Shown in pieces: positions 1 through 11,102 of a DNA stretch of 64,000 bases. Both the position numbers and the translations under genes were made by a program. Position 1 is the first letter of the stretch, and every line of letters begins with the position of its first letter. Source of the stretch: Mesorhizobium sp. B2-3-4 (lineage in GTDB: Bacteria > Pseudomonadota > Alphaproteobacteria > Rhizobiales > Rhizobiaceae); the NCBI RefSeq assembly GCF_006442315.1, contig NZ_VFVY01000001.1, positions 1 to 64,000 on the forward strand, given 5' to 3'. Under the pieces are notes generated by a model, which was not told the DNA's origin, did no database searches, and saw nothing but the letters and a program-made list of their open reading frames with translations.

Positions 1-75
1 GCCCCTGTGCAATACAGGAACCAGCCCTTAAATCTACCAGCTCAATGAACCGTCCAACTTTCGGGGGTCAGTTCA
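1..75. mobile_element. Possible end of an IS3-family insertion sequence
   Basis: Bases 52-75, read on the minus strand, give TGAACTGACCCCCGAAAGTT followed by GGAC. This resembles the terminal inverted repeat of IS3-family elements (IS150-like ends with a C/G-rich core and AGTTGGAC). If so, the element extends leftwards out of the window and only its last 75 bp are visible, without a transposase. The match is from memory of the family; the other end and target duplication cannot be seen. Confidence 0.4.
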
Positions 76-111
76 CGATGCCGGGCTTTTTCGCGCCTCG
101 GGGTATTTCGG

Positions 112-1302
112 TCAGTCTTCGTTGGCCTTTACGGAAACGCCCAGCGTCTTCGGCAGGTCGAGCGGGTTGGACATGGCGCCCGCCATGATCAGCGCGAACG
201 GCACCGACGCCGGCGGCTCGGCCGAGATTTCCAGGCTCTTCGGATCGTCGAGATAATTGCTGACCGCCGCGGTCACCTGGGCCGTCAGTTCCGGATTGTT
301 GAGCTGCGCCATGCCGAACGGCACGATCGCCTTGGCCTGGTTGGCGATGTCCTTGGCGGACATGCCCTGCTGCTTGCCGACATATTCCAGCACCTTGCCG
401 GTCAGCGAATCGTCGTCGAAACGGATCGAGGCGCTGTTGAACGACAACTGCTGCAGCAGGCCGAGCATGGCCATGCCTTGTGCCGAATTGTCGGCGCCTT
501 CCGGCTGCGCCGCCATCTTCTTCTGCATCTCTTGCAGCGACTTGATGAAATCGACCGTGTAGCCGCCGAGGTCGAAGGTCATGCCGAGCGTGCCAGCATT
601 CTCGACGGAGATGTCGTATTTCGACAGTTCCATCTTGCCGTCCGACGGCTGCCACGTGCCGGCCATTTCGAGATTGCCCGAAATATTCTGGTAGCCGAGC
701 GCGTCGATGACTTCCTTGGACTTGGGATCGTCGACCAGCGACAGATCGGCAGTGAACTTTTCCGTGTTCCCGGTGAATTCCATCGCCTTGCCGTCGGCCG
801 GCGGCGTGATCTGGATGGCAAGGCCGTCCATCGAGAAGGCGGTCTTGTCGGCGACCTTGACCGTCAAGTTCGCCAATTCGGCCGACTTGTACATCATCAG
901 CGAGCCGAGAGGGCTGGTGGCGCCGTCGGCGGGCACGCTCATGTCGTGGATGACGAAGGGGCTGAGATCGAGCGTGACGCCGTCCTTGCTATGCTCGAAG
1001 GCCGAGGTCGACACGGTGCCGATATCATAGCCGCCATTAGCCTCGGTGATGTTCTCGAGCTTGACGTCGCCGATCGCCAGCGCTTCCTTTTCCGCTGCCG
1101 GTTTCACCGACACGCCCTGCAGCACCATGCTGGTGTTGTCGCCGGTCACGCCGGTCCAGGAGATGTCGACGCCCTGTGCGGAGAGTGCCGCCTTCAGCCG
1201 GTCGGCGACCGCTGCGTCCTGAGCAAGGGCCGCGTTCAGCGGCAGTGTGAACAAGAAGGTCGAAAGAGCGAATTTCCGGAGAGTTGAGCGTTTGATTGTC
1301 AT
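112..1302 (-). CDS. Conserved hypothetical periplasmic protein
   Basis: 396 residues. The N-terminus has basic residues (K4, R5), a hydrophobic stretch and a signal-peptidase I site after Ala-Leu-Ala at about residue 27, so the product is probably exported. The mature part alternates beta-rich stretches with polar segments and has no cysteines, metal motif or recognisable catalytic motif. It is transcribed divergently from parC across a 338-bp gap and has no operon partner inside the window. The family is not recognised by name; it has the look of lineage-specific rhizobial periplasmic proteins. Function unknown. Confidence 0.75.
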   Translation of the reverse strand: MTIKRSTLRKFALSTFLFTLPLNAALAQDAAVADRLKAALSAQGVDISWTGVTGDNTSMVLQGVSVKPAAEKEALAIGDVKLENITEANGGYDIGTVSTSAFEHSKDGVTLDLSPFVIHDMSVPADGATSPLGSLMMYKSAELANLTVKVADKTAFSMDGLAIQITPPADGKAMEFTGNTEKFTADLSLVDDPKSKEVIDALGYQNISGNLEMAGTWQPSDGKMELSKYDISVENAGTLGMTFDLGGYTVDFIKSLQEMQKKMAAQPEGADNSAQGMAMLGLLQQLSFNSASIRFDDDSLTGKVLEYVGKQQGMSAKDIANQAKAIVPFGMAQLNNPELTAQVTAAVSNYLDDPKSLEISAEPPASVPFALIMAGAMSNPLDLPKTLGVSVKANED

Positions 1303-1640
1303 CGCAAGGTCCCTGAGAGTGTCCTGAAATTTGTTTTTCTATTCTTCGCGCCATCACCATTCCGTGACGAACTGGACCGGAAAAAGGCGTGTCCCGGCAC
1401 AATGGTCAAAAATCGTGATGAAAGGCAAACCCGATCCGAACGCCTTTGGATAATGCAGTGAATTTGGCATGAAGGCCGGGCCATCAAGCGTCATCGTGCT
1501 TTGCAATAGAAGCGGCATGTAACAGATTGATGTTGGCCGGCAAGCTGGATCTTACTGTTTCCTGTTGCAGAAAGGCCCGCAAATCGACCGTCCGCCGCGC
1601 GCCTCTTGCCGCGAATCACCCGCTCGGATAGTCCCAGCCC
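1303..1640. other. Divergent intergenic region (periplasmic protein / parC)
   Basis: 338 bp without a credible gene. It must hold the promoters of both divergent genes. I see no clear sigma-70 hexamer pair, strong palindrome or RNA structure. Confidence 0.5.
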
Positions 1641-3896
<2,256 letters not shown>

Positions 3897-3903
3897 CGCT
3901 TTC

Positions 3904-4047
3904 CCTTCTCCCCTTGTGGGAGAAGGTGGCCTCGCAGCGAGGTCGGATGAGGTGCTCCAGCTTGACACCAACGCCTTGATCCGCTGGAACACCCCCATCT
4001 GTCCCGGCGCTTCGCGCCAATCCAACTTCTCCCGCAAGGGGAGAAGG
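3904..4047. repeat. RIME-like intergenic palindromic element
   Basis: Bordered by two small hairpins of the CTTCTCCC...GGGAGAAG type (3904-3926 and 4026-4047), with GGTCGGATGAGGTG and a GCGCTTCGCGCC palindrome inside. This layout fits Rhizobium-specific intergenic mosaic elements (RIME). It lies between parC and the AI-2E gene and may serve as a transcript end. A related element is at 27232-27394. Confidence 0.6.
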
Positions 4048-4118
4048 GAGAAGATGCAACCCAAACATTTGGACTATCGTCACGATTGCTGCACTATGTC
4101 GGTGCATAACGGGGAGGG

Positions 4119-5354
4119 ATGTTTGGGAAGGGCCTGCATTTGAAGGAATCCAGAATCCAGAAACCGGAACGTCAGCAGCGCCTGTTCGGCCTGTCGACGC
4201 CGTTGCGGTCAGCCGTCATTCCGCCGCTGTCGGCGGCACGCTGGCTGCTGGTTCTGATCGTCGCCGCCGGTGTCTATTTCTTCCATGGCTTCCTGTTCCC
4301 GGTGCTGGCCGCCCTCGTCATTGCCTTCGCCAGTTGGCCGCTTTACCAGCGGATGCTCGCGGGCGTCGGCGGCAACCGCACCATCGCCGCTACCTTGGCC
4401 ATCCTGTTCATCCTCGCCTTCCTGGTGATACCGATCGCGCTCGCCGGCACCTATGCCATCAACGAGGTGCGCGAATGGGTCGGCTGGGCGATCGAGACCA
4501 ACCGGCACGGTGCGGTGACGCCGCATTGGATCGCAACGCTGCCCGTCGTCGGCGAGTGGCTGAACGAGCAGTGGACGACCAATCTCGGTCATCCCGGCGG
4601 CATCGGCGAGCTGATCCAACTGGTCAGCGGCGCCAACATCGGCAGTATCTACCGCGGTGCGCTCGCCGCCGGCGGCAGCGCCTTCAGCCTGTTCCTGACG
4701 CTGCTGTTCATGATGATTGCCCTGTTTTTTGCTTATCGTGACGGCGAGAATTTCGCCGGCCAGATCGACCGCCTCGGCGAACGCATCCTGCCGACCCGAT
4801 GGGAGCGCATTTCGCGGGTCGTACCGGCGACCATTTCCTCGACCGTGACCGGCATGACCGTGATCGCCATCGGCGAGGGGCTGGTGCTGGGCATTGCCTA
4901 TTGGCTCGCCGGAGTGCCGTCGCCGGTGACGCTGGGCGCGTTGACCGGCGTGATGGCGCTCATCCCCGGCGGTGCGCCGCTGTCCTTCACGCTGGTCTCG
5001 ATCTATCTCGCCGCCAGCGGATCGCTGATACCAGGGTTGGCGCTGTTCATATGGGGCACGGTCGAACTGTTCATCGTCGACAAGACACTGCGCCCGAAGC
5101 TGGTCGGCGGGCCGATAAAACTGCCTTTCCTGCCGACCTTTTTCGGACTGATCGGCGGCGTCAAGACCATGGGTTTTCTCGGCCTGTTCATAGGCCCGGT
5201 GCTGATGGCTCTGCTTGTCGCGATCTGGCGCGAGTGGCTGCGCGAAGTGGAACTTGCGGACGATACGGCCGCCGGAGCGGCGGCCGAGATCGAGGCAAGC
5301 CCGCGGATCGAGGTGCTGCCCGGGCCCGACGCGGCCAGGAAGGAAAGTGCCTGA
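4119..5354 (+). CDS. AI-2E family transporter (PerM/YdiK-like permease)
   Basis: 411 residues. Inner-membrane protein with paired N-terminal helices, a central soluble stretch and a C-terminal block of helices carrying PGGAPLSFTL and GLFIGPVLMALLVAIWREW, both typical of AI-2E transporters. The family includes TqsA (AI-2 exporter) and Na+/H+-antiporting permeases, so the substrate cannot be read from sequence. The ATG at 4119 has a purine-rich stretch immediately in front of it with almost no spacer; a TTG at 4140 has a better-spaced GGAAGG and could be the real start. The C-terminal tail is polar and acidic. Convergent with the DMT gene (17 bp apart). Confidence 0.88.
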   Translation: MFGKGLHLKESRIQKPERQQRLFGLSTPLRSAVIPPLSAARWLLVLIVAAGVYFFHGFLFPVLAALVIAFASWPLYQRMLAGVGGNRTIAATLAILFILAFLVIPIALAGTYAINEVREWVGWAIETNRHGAVTPHWIATLPVVGEWLNEQWTTNLGHPGGIGELIQLVSGANIGSIYRGALAAGGSAFSLFLTLLFMMIALFFAYRDGENFAGQIDRLGERILPTRWERISRVVPATISSTVTGMTVIAIGEGLVLGIAYWLAGVPSPVTLGALTGVMALIPGGAPLSFTLVSIYLAASGSLIPGLALFIWGTVELFIVDKTLRPKLVGGPIKLPFLPTFFGLIGGVKTMGFLGLFIGPVLMALLVAIWREWLREVELADDTAAGAAAEIEASPRIEVLPGPDAARKESA

Positions 5355-5371
5355 TCGCGGCCCGAGCGTTC

Positions 5372-6268
5372 CTACACCGGATGGTGCACCACGAGGTCGC
5401 TCCTGCGCTTGCGCCCGTCATGCAACTGCCAGAGCGAATGGGCGACCAACGTGACGATCAGGATACCGCCGCCGATCAGGCTGTTGCGGGTTGGCGTTTC
5501 GGCGAAAATCATCCACACCCAGACGGGCGCCAGAACGGTTTCGAGCAGGTAGAACATCGCCACTTCAGGCCCTGAGATATATTTGGGGCCGGCCGCGAGG
5601 CAGAAGAACGAGATCGGCATTATGACCGCGCCGTTGAAGATGATCCACCACGGCGCATTCACGTGAAAGCCTTCGCCCGAGACCATGAAGGCGGCGAGGG
5701 CGAGCGGCAGAAGCACGCCGACGAGTGACGTGAACCCCATATCCTTGCCGCTGGCGCGCGAGATGGTGATGGCGACCGCGATGAAGAAAGCCGAGCAAAG
5801 CGCCATGAAATCGCCGAACAGCTTGCCGGTTCCGACCGACCCGCCGACGATGACCAGCACGCCGAGGATCATGATCACCATTGCCGCGATCGTCACCAGC
5901 TGCGGCCTTTCCCTGAGGAATATCCAGGACAGCAGCCCCGAGAAGACGGTGTTGAAAGCCAGGATGAACACCAGGTCGGCGGTCGAGGTGTGAAAGACGG
6001 CGGTGACGAAAGTGATCCCCGTTAGTCCATAGCAGAGCGCCACGATCAGGCCGGACCAGCCGGGGATGAGCGGTGGCGCGTTGCGGCTGAGCGCCCGCCA
6101 TACCGACCAGATGACCATTGCGGCGACGAATGTCGTGCCGGTTCGCAAAAGCATGATCGTCCATGCTCCGCCATCGGCGAGCCGGATCAAGGGTATGTCG
6201 ACTGTCAGCGTCAATCCGCCGATTGCGGTTATCAAAAGGCCTTTCTGGTGATCGTAGTGAGAGGACAT
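5372..6268 (-). CDS. EamA/DMT-family transporter
   Basis: 298 residues from the ATG at 6268, followed by MSSHYDHQKG. An upstream in-frame extension exists but lacks membrane character. About ten hydrophobic helices arranged as two EamA repeats, as expected for drug/metabolite exporters of the inner membrane. The second repeat contains GPEVAMFYLLETVLAPVWVW, a typical EamA signature. The substrate is unknown; relatives export amino acids or other metabolites. Confidence 0.88.
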   Translation of the reverse strand: MSSHYDHQKGLLITAIGGLTLTVDIPLIRLADGGAWTIMLLRTGTTFVAAMVIWSVWRALSRNAPPLIPGWSGLIVALCYGLTGITFVTAVFHTSTADLVFILAFNTVFSGLLSWIFLRERPQLVTIAAMVIMILGVLVIVGGSVGTGKLFGDFMALCSAFFIAVAITISRASGKDMGFTSLVGVLLPLALAAFMVSGEGFHVNAPWWIIFNGAVIMPISFFCLAAGPKYISGPEVAMFYLLETVLAPVWVWMIFAETPTRNSLIGGGILIVTLVAHSLWQLHDGRKRRSDLVVHHPV

Positions 6269-6402
6269 GCAGCAACTTTCGCAATTGAATTGCAGGCGGC
6301 GGCCGATCGGCGCATGCGCGCACTCTCTCCAGCCGAGCGGCTGAAAGACCAGCACCCCCTGCCTTGAAACAGTTTAAGCGTGGATCGAGGGAAAACTAAG
6401 CG

Positions 6403-7161
6403 TCAGACCGCTTCGTTGGTATAGCGCTCCCAGCCTTTCGGGCCGAGATGCTCCTGCGGCATGAAGCGCATCTTATAATTCATCTTGCGCGAACCATTGA
6501 CCCAGTAGCCGAGGTAGACATGGGGCAGCCCCATCGCCCTGGCGCGGGCGATATGGTCGAGGATCATGAACGTGCCGAGCGAGCGGCTTTCGAAATCGGG
6601 ATTGAAATAGGAATAGACCATCGACAGGCCATCGGCCATCTTGTCGGTGAGCGCGACAGCGATGAGTTCGCCCTGGCCTTTGCCGGTGATGAAGGTATCG
6701 GGCCCGCGCCGCCGGTATTCGATCACCTTGGTGTCGACATGGGTATCCTCGACCATCATGGCGTAGTCGAGCACCGTCATGTCGGACATGCCGCCGCGGC
6801 GGTGGCGGGCATCGAGATAGCTGCGGAACAGCGAATATTGTTCGGTCGAGGGCTCTGCATTGTGCATGGCGCCGACAAGGTCGGAATTGTGCTGCAGCAC
6901 GCGCTTCATATTGCGGCTGGCGGCGAATTCCTGGGCCAGGATCCGCACCGATACACAGGCGCGGCAGGTCTCACAGGCTGGACGGTAGGCAATGTTTTGC
7001 GAGCGCCGGAAGCCGCCTTGCGTCAGCAGGTCGTTCATCTCCGAGGCCTTGTCGCCGACCAGATGCGTGAACACCTTGCGCTCGAATTGGCCGTCGAGAT
7101 AGGGGCACGGCGACGGCGCGGTCAGGAAAAACTGCGGCGACTGGGTCGGATGCTGCGTCAT
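6403..7161 (-). CDS. bpt: Aspartate/glutamate leucyltransferase (Bpt / Ate family)
   Basis: 252 residues, normal length for the family. It transfers Leu (Bpt) or Arg (Ate) from aminoacyl-tRNA to N-terminal Asp/Glu of proteins, marking them for ClpS/ClpAP degradation in the N-degron pathway. Family marks are [16 protein letters not shown] near residue 20, the cysteine cluster in [14 protein letters not shown] and the GNAT-like C-terminal half with [16 protein letters not shown]. The short bacterial form fits Bpt better than eukaryotic ATE1, but specificity cannot be assigned by eye. Confidence 0.9.
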   Translation of the reverse strand: MTQHPTQSPQFFLTAPSPCPYLDGQFERKVFTHLVGDKASEMNDLLTQGGFRRSQNIAYRPACETCRACVSVRILAQEFAASRNMKRVLQHNSDLVGAMHNAEPSTEQYSLFRSYLDARHRRGGMSDMTVLDYAMMVEDTHVDTKVIEYRRRGPDTFITGKGQGELIAVALTDKMADGLSMVYSYFNPDFESRSLGTFMILDHIARARAMGLPHVYLGYWVNGSRKMNYKMRFMPQEHLGPKGWERYTNEAV

Positions 7162-7229
7162 CGAGCCTTGGAAACACTCCTTCGAATCGCTCTACCTTTG
7201 GCTCGGGCGGCGAAAAATTCAACAGGATT

Positions 7230-7263
7230 GTGAAGGTGTGGTTCACTCAACACCTTCACTTTT
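7230..7263. terminator. Strong hairpin, probable transcript end
   Basis: A perfect 10-bp inverted repeat, GTGAAGGTGT and ACACCTTCAC with a 10-nt loop, is followed on the plus strand by TTTT. It lies between the RDD gene and bpt, both on the minus strand, where the T-run is on the wrong side. It may therefore be a processing or attenuation hairpin rather than a simple terminator. Confidence 0.45.
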
Positions 7264-7300
7264 GCGCTCAAGGGGCTGCGGCTTGTCTCGAGGGCCGGTT

Positions 7301-7771
7301 TCAGCGGCCTGTGCGGCTGACCACCGTGCCGAGCAGAAGATCGTGCAGCGTGCGCTTGCGGTCGGAAAACAAGGTCACCAGCAGGACCAGCGGCGACAGG
7401 ATGACATTGCCAGCCCAGAACAGCACGGAATGGACAACGGCGGTGAGGCCGTCGATCGGCCTGCCGTCGAGACGGTCGAGGCGGATGCCCATCATCTTCA
7501 TGCCCATGGTGGCCTGGTCGGAACTGCCCAGCGTGTTCCAGATGTAGAGGATGGCGACTGCCGGCACCAGGACGCCAAACAGCATCCAGCCGAGGCCAAG
7601 GGTCAATATCCCGAGGAAGAACACCAGGATGGCGAACGGAATGGTCAGCAGCGCGACGATGATATAGTCGAGCACGCAGGCCAGGATGCGCCGCGTGCGC
7701 ACGCCTTCGTAAGCCCTGACATCGTCGAGCCTTGTGTTGATGATTTCGCCGTCGAGAACGCGAGCGTTCAT
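7301..7771 (-). CDS. RDD family membrane protein
   Basis: 156 residues from the ATG at 7771, chosen because GAGGAA lies 7 nt upstream. The RDD domain starts with the Arg of RTRRILACVLDYIIV; the first helix carries the conserved Asp and the second half has LFSDRKRTLHDLLLGTVV, another family mark. Three to four membrane helices are predicted. RDD proteins are poorly characterised; some act in Na+/H+ or compatible-solute homeostasis. It precedes bpt on the same strand with a hairpin in between. Confidence 0.85.
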   Translation of the reverse strand: MNARVLDGEIINTRLDDVRAYEGVRTRRILACVLDYIIVALLTIPFAILVFFLGILTLGLGWMLFGVLVPAVAILYIWNTLGSSDQATMGMKMMGIRLDRLDGRPIDGLTAVVHSVLFWAGNVILSPLVLLVTLFSDRKRTLHDLLLGTVVSRTGR

Positions 7772-7974
7772 GTCATTTCCTCGTAACAGGGGCCTGCTTA
7801 GCCTGCGCCCACCGCACCAGAAATGGTGAGGGCTCATGGTGGAATCAAGATCGGGCCGTTTCGCGGCAGCGCCGGGCGGGCGAGAAGCGGCCGGCGGTGC
7901 GAACCGGTTGAATTTGCAGTGCGGATGGCGTTAGCTTGCTGCGGCGCAACAAGACGCCGAGGGGACGGGGCAAT

Positions 7975-9363
7975 ATGGATTACGATATGCTGGTCATCGG
8001 CAGCGGCCCATCGGGCCGCCGCGCCGCGGTGCAATCGGCCAAGCTCGGCAAATCGGTGCTGGTGGTCGACCGGGGCCGGCGTCTTGGCGGCGTCTCGGTG
8101 CATACCGGCACCATCCCTTCCAAAACGCTGCGCGAAACGGTGCTCAACCTCTCGGGCTGGCGCGAGCGCGGCTTTTATGGACGCGGTTACCGGGTCAAGC
8201 AGGATATTTCGGTCGGCGACCTGATCGAGCGCCTGCACAAGACGCTCGATCACGAGGTGGAGGTGCTGCAGCACCAGTTCATGCGTAACACGGTCAAAAG
8301 CGCGCGCGCGGCGGTGAAGTTTCTTGGTCCCAACAAGGTCAGCCTGACAGCGGACAATGGCGATTACAGCGAGGTCGGCTTCGCCAATGCGCTGATCGCC
8401 GTCGGCACCAGGCCGCATCGGCCGCGCGACGTGCCCTTCGACAAGACCCGTGTCTTCGACAGCGACGAGATGCTCGAGCTCGACCGCCTGCCGCGCACGC
8501 TGACGGTGATCGGCGCCGGCGTCATCGGCGTCGAATACGCCACGATCTTTTCCGCGCTCGACGTGCCGGTGACGCTGGTCGAGCCGCGCAACTCCATCCT
8601 CGATTTCGTCGACCGCGAGATCGTCGATGATTTCATCCACCAGATGCGCGACCGCGGCATGACGATCAGGCTCGGCAGCGCGGTCAAGGAAATCCGCTCG
8701 AAGCCCGAAGCCGCCGAGGTGGAACTGGCCGACGGCCGCACCATCCGCTCCGAGGTCGTGCTCTATGCCGCCGGCCGCACCGGCAATGTCGGCAGCCTGG
8801 GGCTCGACGTGGTCGGCATCGAGGCCGATTCCAGGGGCCGCATCAAGGTCGATCCGCAGACCTTCCAGACCACCGTGCCCAACATCTACGCCGCCGGCGA
8901 CGTCATCGGCTTTCCGAGCCTCGCCTCGACCTCGATGGAGCAGGGCAGGGTGGCCGCCTGCCATGCCTTCGGCGTGGCCTTGCCGCCACCGCCCGAGACA
9001 TTCCCCTATGGCATCTATGCGGTGCCTGAGATTTCGACGGTAGGCCAGTCCGAGGAACAGGTGCGCCAGGGCGGCGGCGCCTACGAGGTCGGCGTCGCGC
9101 GCTTCCGCGAGACCTCGCGCGGCCACATCATGGGCGTCGACACTGGCTTCCTGAAGCTGCTGTTTTCGATCGAGACGCGGCGGCTGCTTGGCGCCCACAT
9201 AGTCGGCGAGGGCGCTACCGAGCTCATTCATATCGGCCAGGCGGTGATCAATCTCGGCGGTACGGTCGACTTCTTCGTCAACAACACCTTCAACTATCCG
9301 ACCCTGGCCGAGGCCTACAAGATCGCCGGGCTGGACGCCTGGAACCGGATGGGGCGGGGGTAG
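7975..9363 (+). CDS. sthA: Soluble pyridine nucleotide transhydrogenase
   Basis: 462 residues from the ATG at 7975 (MDYDMLVIGSGPSG), preceded by GAGGGGACGGGG. Flavoprotein that moves hydride between NADPH and NAD+ in the cytoplasm. The FAD Rossmann motif is GSGPSGRRAA, the NAD(P) motif is GAGVIGVEYATIF and the second FAD contact is YAAGDVIGFP. The disulfide redox pair of lipoamide dehydrogenases is absent: the site reads GGVSVHTGTIPSKTLRE with no cysteine. That argues for SthA and against dihydrolipoamide dehydrogenase or mercuric reductase. Its end is 1 bp from the convergent solute-binding gene. Confidence 0.92.
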   Translation: MDYDMLVIGSGPSGRRAAVQSAKLGKSVLVVDRGRRLGGVSVHTGTIPSKTLRETVLNLSGWRERGFYGRGYRVKQDISVGDLIERLHKTLDHEVEVLQHQFMRNTVKSARAAVKFLGPNKVSLTADNGDYSEVGFANALIAVGTRPHRPRDVPFDKTRVFDSDEMLELDRLPRTLTVIGAGVIGVEYATIFSALDVPVTLVEPRNSILDFVDREIVDDFIHQMRDRGMTIRLGSAVKEIRSKPEAAEVELADGRTIRSEVVLYAAGRTGNVGSLGLDVVGIEADSRGRIKVDPQTFQTTVPNIYAAGDVIGFPSLASTSMEQGRVAACHAFGVALPPPPETFPYGIYAVPEISTVGQSEEQVRQGGGAYEVGVARFRETSRGHIMGVDTGFLKLLFSIETRRLLGAHIVGEGATELIHIGQAVINLGGTVDFFVNNTFNYPTLAEAYKIAGLDAWNRMGRG

Positions 9364-9364
9364 G

Positions 9365-10474
9365 TTACCCGTCCATCTGAGCCAGCAGCGCCAGCATCAC
9401 GTCGGCCGAGGGCATCGGCAGCACCGCTTCGATCTCCGCCGGCCGCACACCGGCGATCGCTGCATCGGCGCCGCCTGTGACGGTGCCGAGCGGTCCACGA
9501 AACCCGTGTTTCGACCAGGCCAGCTCCTGCAGCTTGGGGCTGGTCAGCGCCTCCAGCAGCCGGTCGACCGCCGGATCGATGACGATCAACGGATGCGCGG
9601 AATAGACGGTCGGCCGGGGGTAGAGGATTTCGGGCTTGGCGCCCATGCCGGCCTGCACCCTTTGCCAGCGTGCCGGATCGGCAAGCGCCCATTCCACCAG
9701 TTGGTTCTCATAACCCACCACCATCGGCTCGGCGCCGAGGCCGCCGGCTATGTACTGGTCGAACAGCTTTCCCGAGGAGGACGACTTCAGTCCCATGCTG
9801 CGGAAGATGGCCTTGGCCTGGTCGCCGTGCTGGGCAAGCAGTTCCTGCGTCGCCACGTCGCCGCTCATCAGGCTGAGCACCAGGCCCGCGAACATGAAGC
9901 CGGAGTTGGAGCGGTTGGGGTCGGTCGAAACGATGCGGGCGCGACCGTAAAGTTCCTCGATGCCGAGATCGGACCAGTTCTTGCCGGCAAGAATGGCGTC
10001 GAGCAAGGCCTTGAGATCGAACTGGTTGTAGCCGCCCTTGGCGGCGACCGTGACGAGGCCGCTCTTTTTCAGCCCTTCGACCACCGGCCCCCAGGTGTAG
10101 ACGACGATCGCCGAGTTCAGCACCACCTGATCGTTGCGGATCGAGACACCGCTCTTGCGCGCGAGGTCGACCATGATCGAGGAGGAGGGCCACAGGAATT
10201 GCGGTTTCTGGCCAAGCAGTGCCGGCTCGCGCACCATCTCCACCGACCCGGCGACACGTGCGTCGAGCTCAAGCCCGTAGCCTCCAAGCGCATGGCCGAC
10301 ATCGGGATCGGCCAGGAACGCCTGCTTCTCGCCGCCGATGAAGCCGAACAGATGCGCCTTGTTGCCGAGATAGCCACGGAATTCGGGGCGATCCTTCAAC
10401 GTCAGATAGCCGCCGGTGCCGGCGGCGGCGGCCCCCAGCAATCCCAGTCCGAAAGCGCGGCGCGAAATGGCCAT
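9365..10474 (-). CDS. Family-1/11-type extracellular solute-binding protein
   Basis: 369 residues. The N-terminus SRRAFGLGLLGAAAAGTGG looks like a Tat-type or lipid-less export signal (S-R-R-x-F plus a glycine/alanine-rich core). The mature protein has the periplasmic binding protein pattern, including FLWPSSSIMVDLARKSG and RSNSGFMFAGLVLSLMSG, close to the equivalent stretches in the lipoprotein encoded at 11103-12674. It is the last gene of the telA operon and its ATG overlaps the stop of the XpaC-like gene. No ABC permease or ATPase accompanies it, so a sensory or surface role is possible. The ligand is unknown. Confidence 0.75.
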   Translation of the reverse strand: MAISRRAFGLGLLGAAAAGTGGYLTLKDRPEFRGYLGNKAHLFGFIGGEKQAFLADPDVGHALGGYGLELDARVAGSVEMVREPALLGQKPQFLWPSSSIMVDLARKSGVSIRNDQVVLNSAIVVYTWGPVVEGLKKSGLVTVAAKGGYNQFDLKALLDAILAGKNWSDLGIEELYGRARIVSTDPNRSNSGFMFAGLVLSLMSGDVATQELLAQHGDQAKAIFRSMGLKSSSSGKLFDQYIAGGLGAEPMVVGYENQLVEWALADPARWQRVQAGMGAKPEILYPRPTVYSAHPLIVIDPAVDRLLEALTSPKLQELAWSKHGFRGPLGTVTGGADAAIAGVRPAEIEAVLPMPSADVMLALLAQMDG

Positions 10475-11091
10475 CAGCGTCCGATATCCTCTTTCAGCGA
10501 TTCCTGAATGAGTCGCAGGTCGACGTCGAGCGTGCCGAGTTCGCTGTCGGCCAGGCTGTCGGCATAATGCACGAAAGCATCCTGCAGTTTGGTGATCACC
10601 GCGCCGACATTGGCAAGCCTTGCCTGGCTCGGCGCCCGCCGGTTGGCCAGTGTCGCGTAGCCTTCCGCCACTTCCGCCGCCTGCGGCACGTAGTAGGTGA
10701 GGAAACGCCGCACCGAGGGCGCGGTTTCCGGCTTCGTCTCGACCTTTGAAATCACGTCGGCGGCGATGTCGGACAGGTTCTTGACCTTGGCCTTCATGTC
10801 CTTGTCGGCGATCGATCCTGCCGCCGCCGACAGCCGATCCGCCGCCGGTTGCGCCTGTGCCAGCAGTTCGCGGGCGAAGGCCACCTTGCTGCCGCTGAGC
10901 GTGGTCAGGTCGAGGCCCTCGAACAACTGGCGCGGCGCGAGCACGAACACCAGCCCCGCAAAGACGAGCGCGGCGATGATCGCCGAAACCAGAAACGGGA
11001 AATGGGTTAGAAACGCCAGGCCGACCAGCAACGCCGCCGAGACGACGCCCGCCGCGATCCAGTTCCCGTCATTGCCGAACAAGCCACGCAT
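10474..11091 (-). CDS. XpaC-like (5-bromo-4-chloroindolyl phosphate hydrolysis) family protein
   Basis: 205 residues from the ATG at 11091 (MRGLFGND). Two adjacent membrane helices (about residues 10-55) are followed by a helical cytoplasmic part containing RRFLTYYVPQAAEVAEGYATL, the conserved core of XpaC proteins. XpaC proteins are typically encoded next to TelA, as here. The biochemical role is unknown; the historical hydrolase name is not proof of catalysis. It sits between the vWA lipoprotein gene (11-bp gap) and the second binding protein (4-nt overlap). Confidence 0.75.
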   Translation of the reverse strand: MRGLFGNDGNWIAAGVVSAALLVGLAFLTHFPFLVSAIIAALVFAGLVFVLAPRQLFEGLDLTTLSGSKVAFARELLAQAQPAADRLSAAAGSIADKDMKAKVKNLSDIAADVISKVETKPETAPSVRRFLTYYVPQAAEVAEGYATLANRRAPSQARLANVGAVITKLQDAFVHYADSLADSELGTLDVDLRLIQESLKEDIGR

Positions 11092-11102
11092 CCCGGCAGG
11101 CT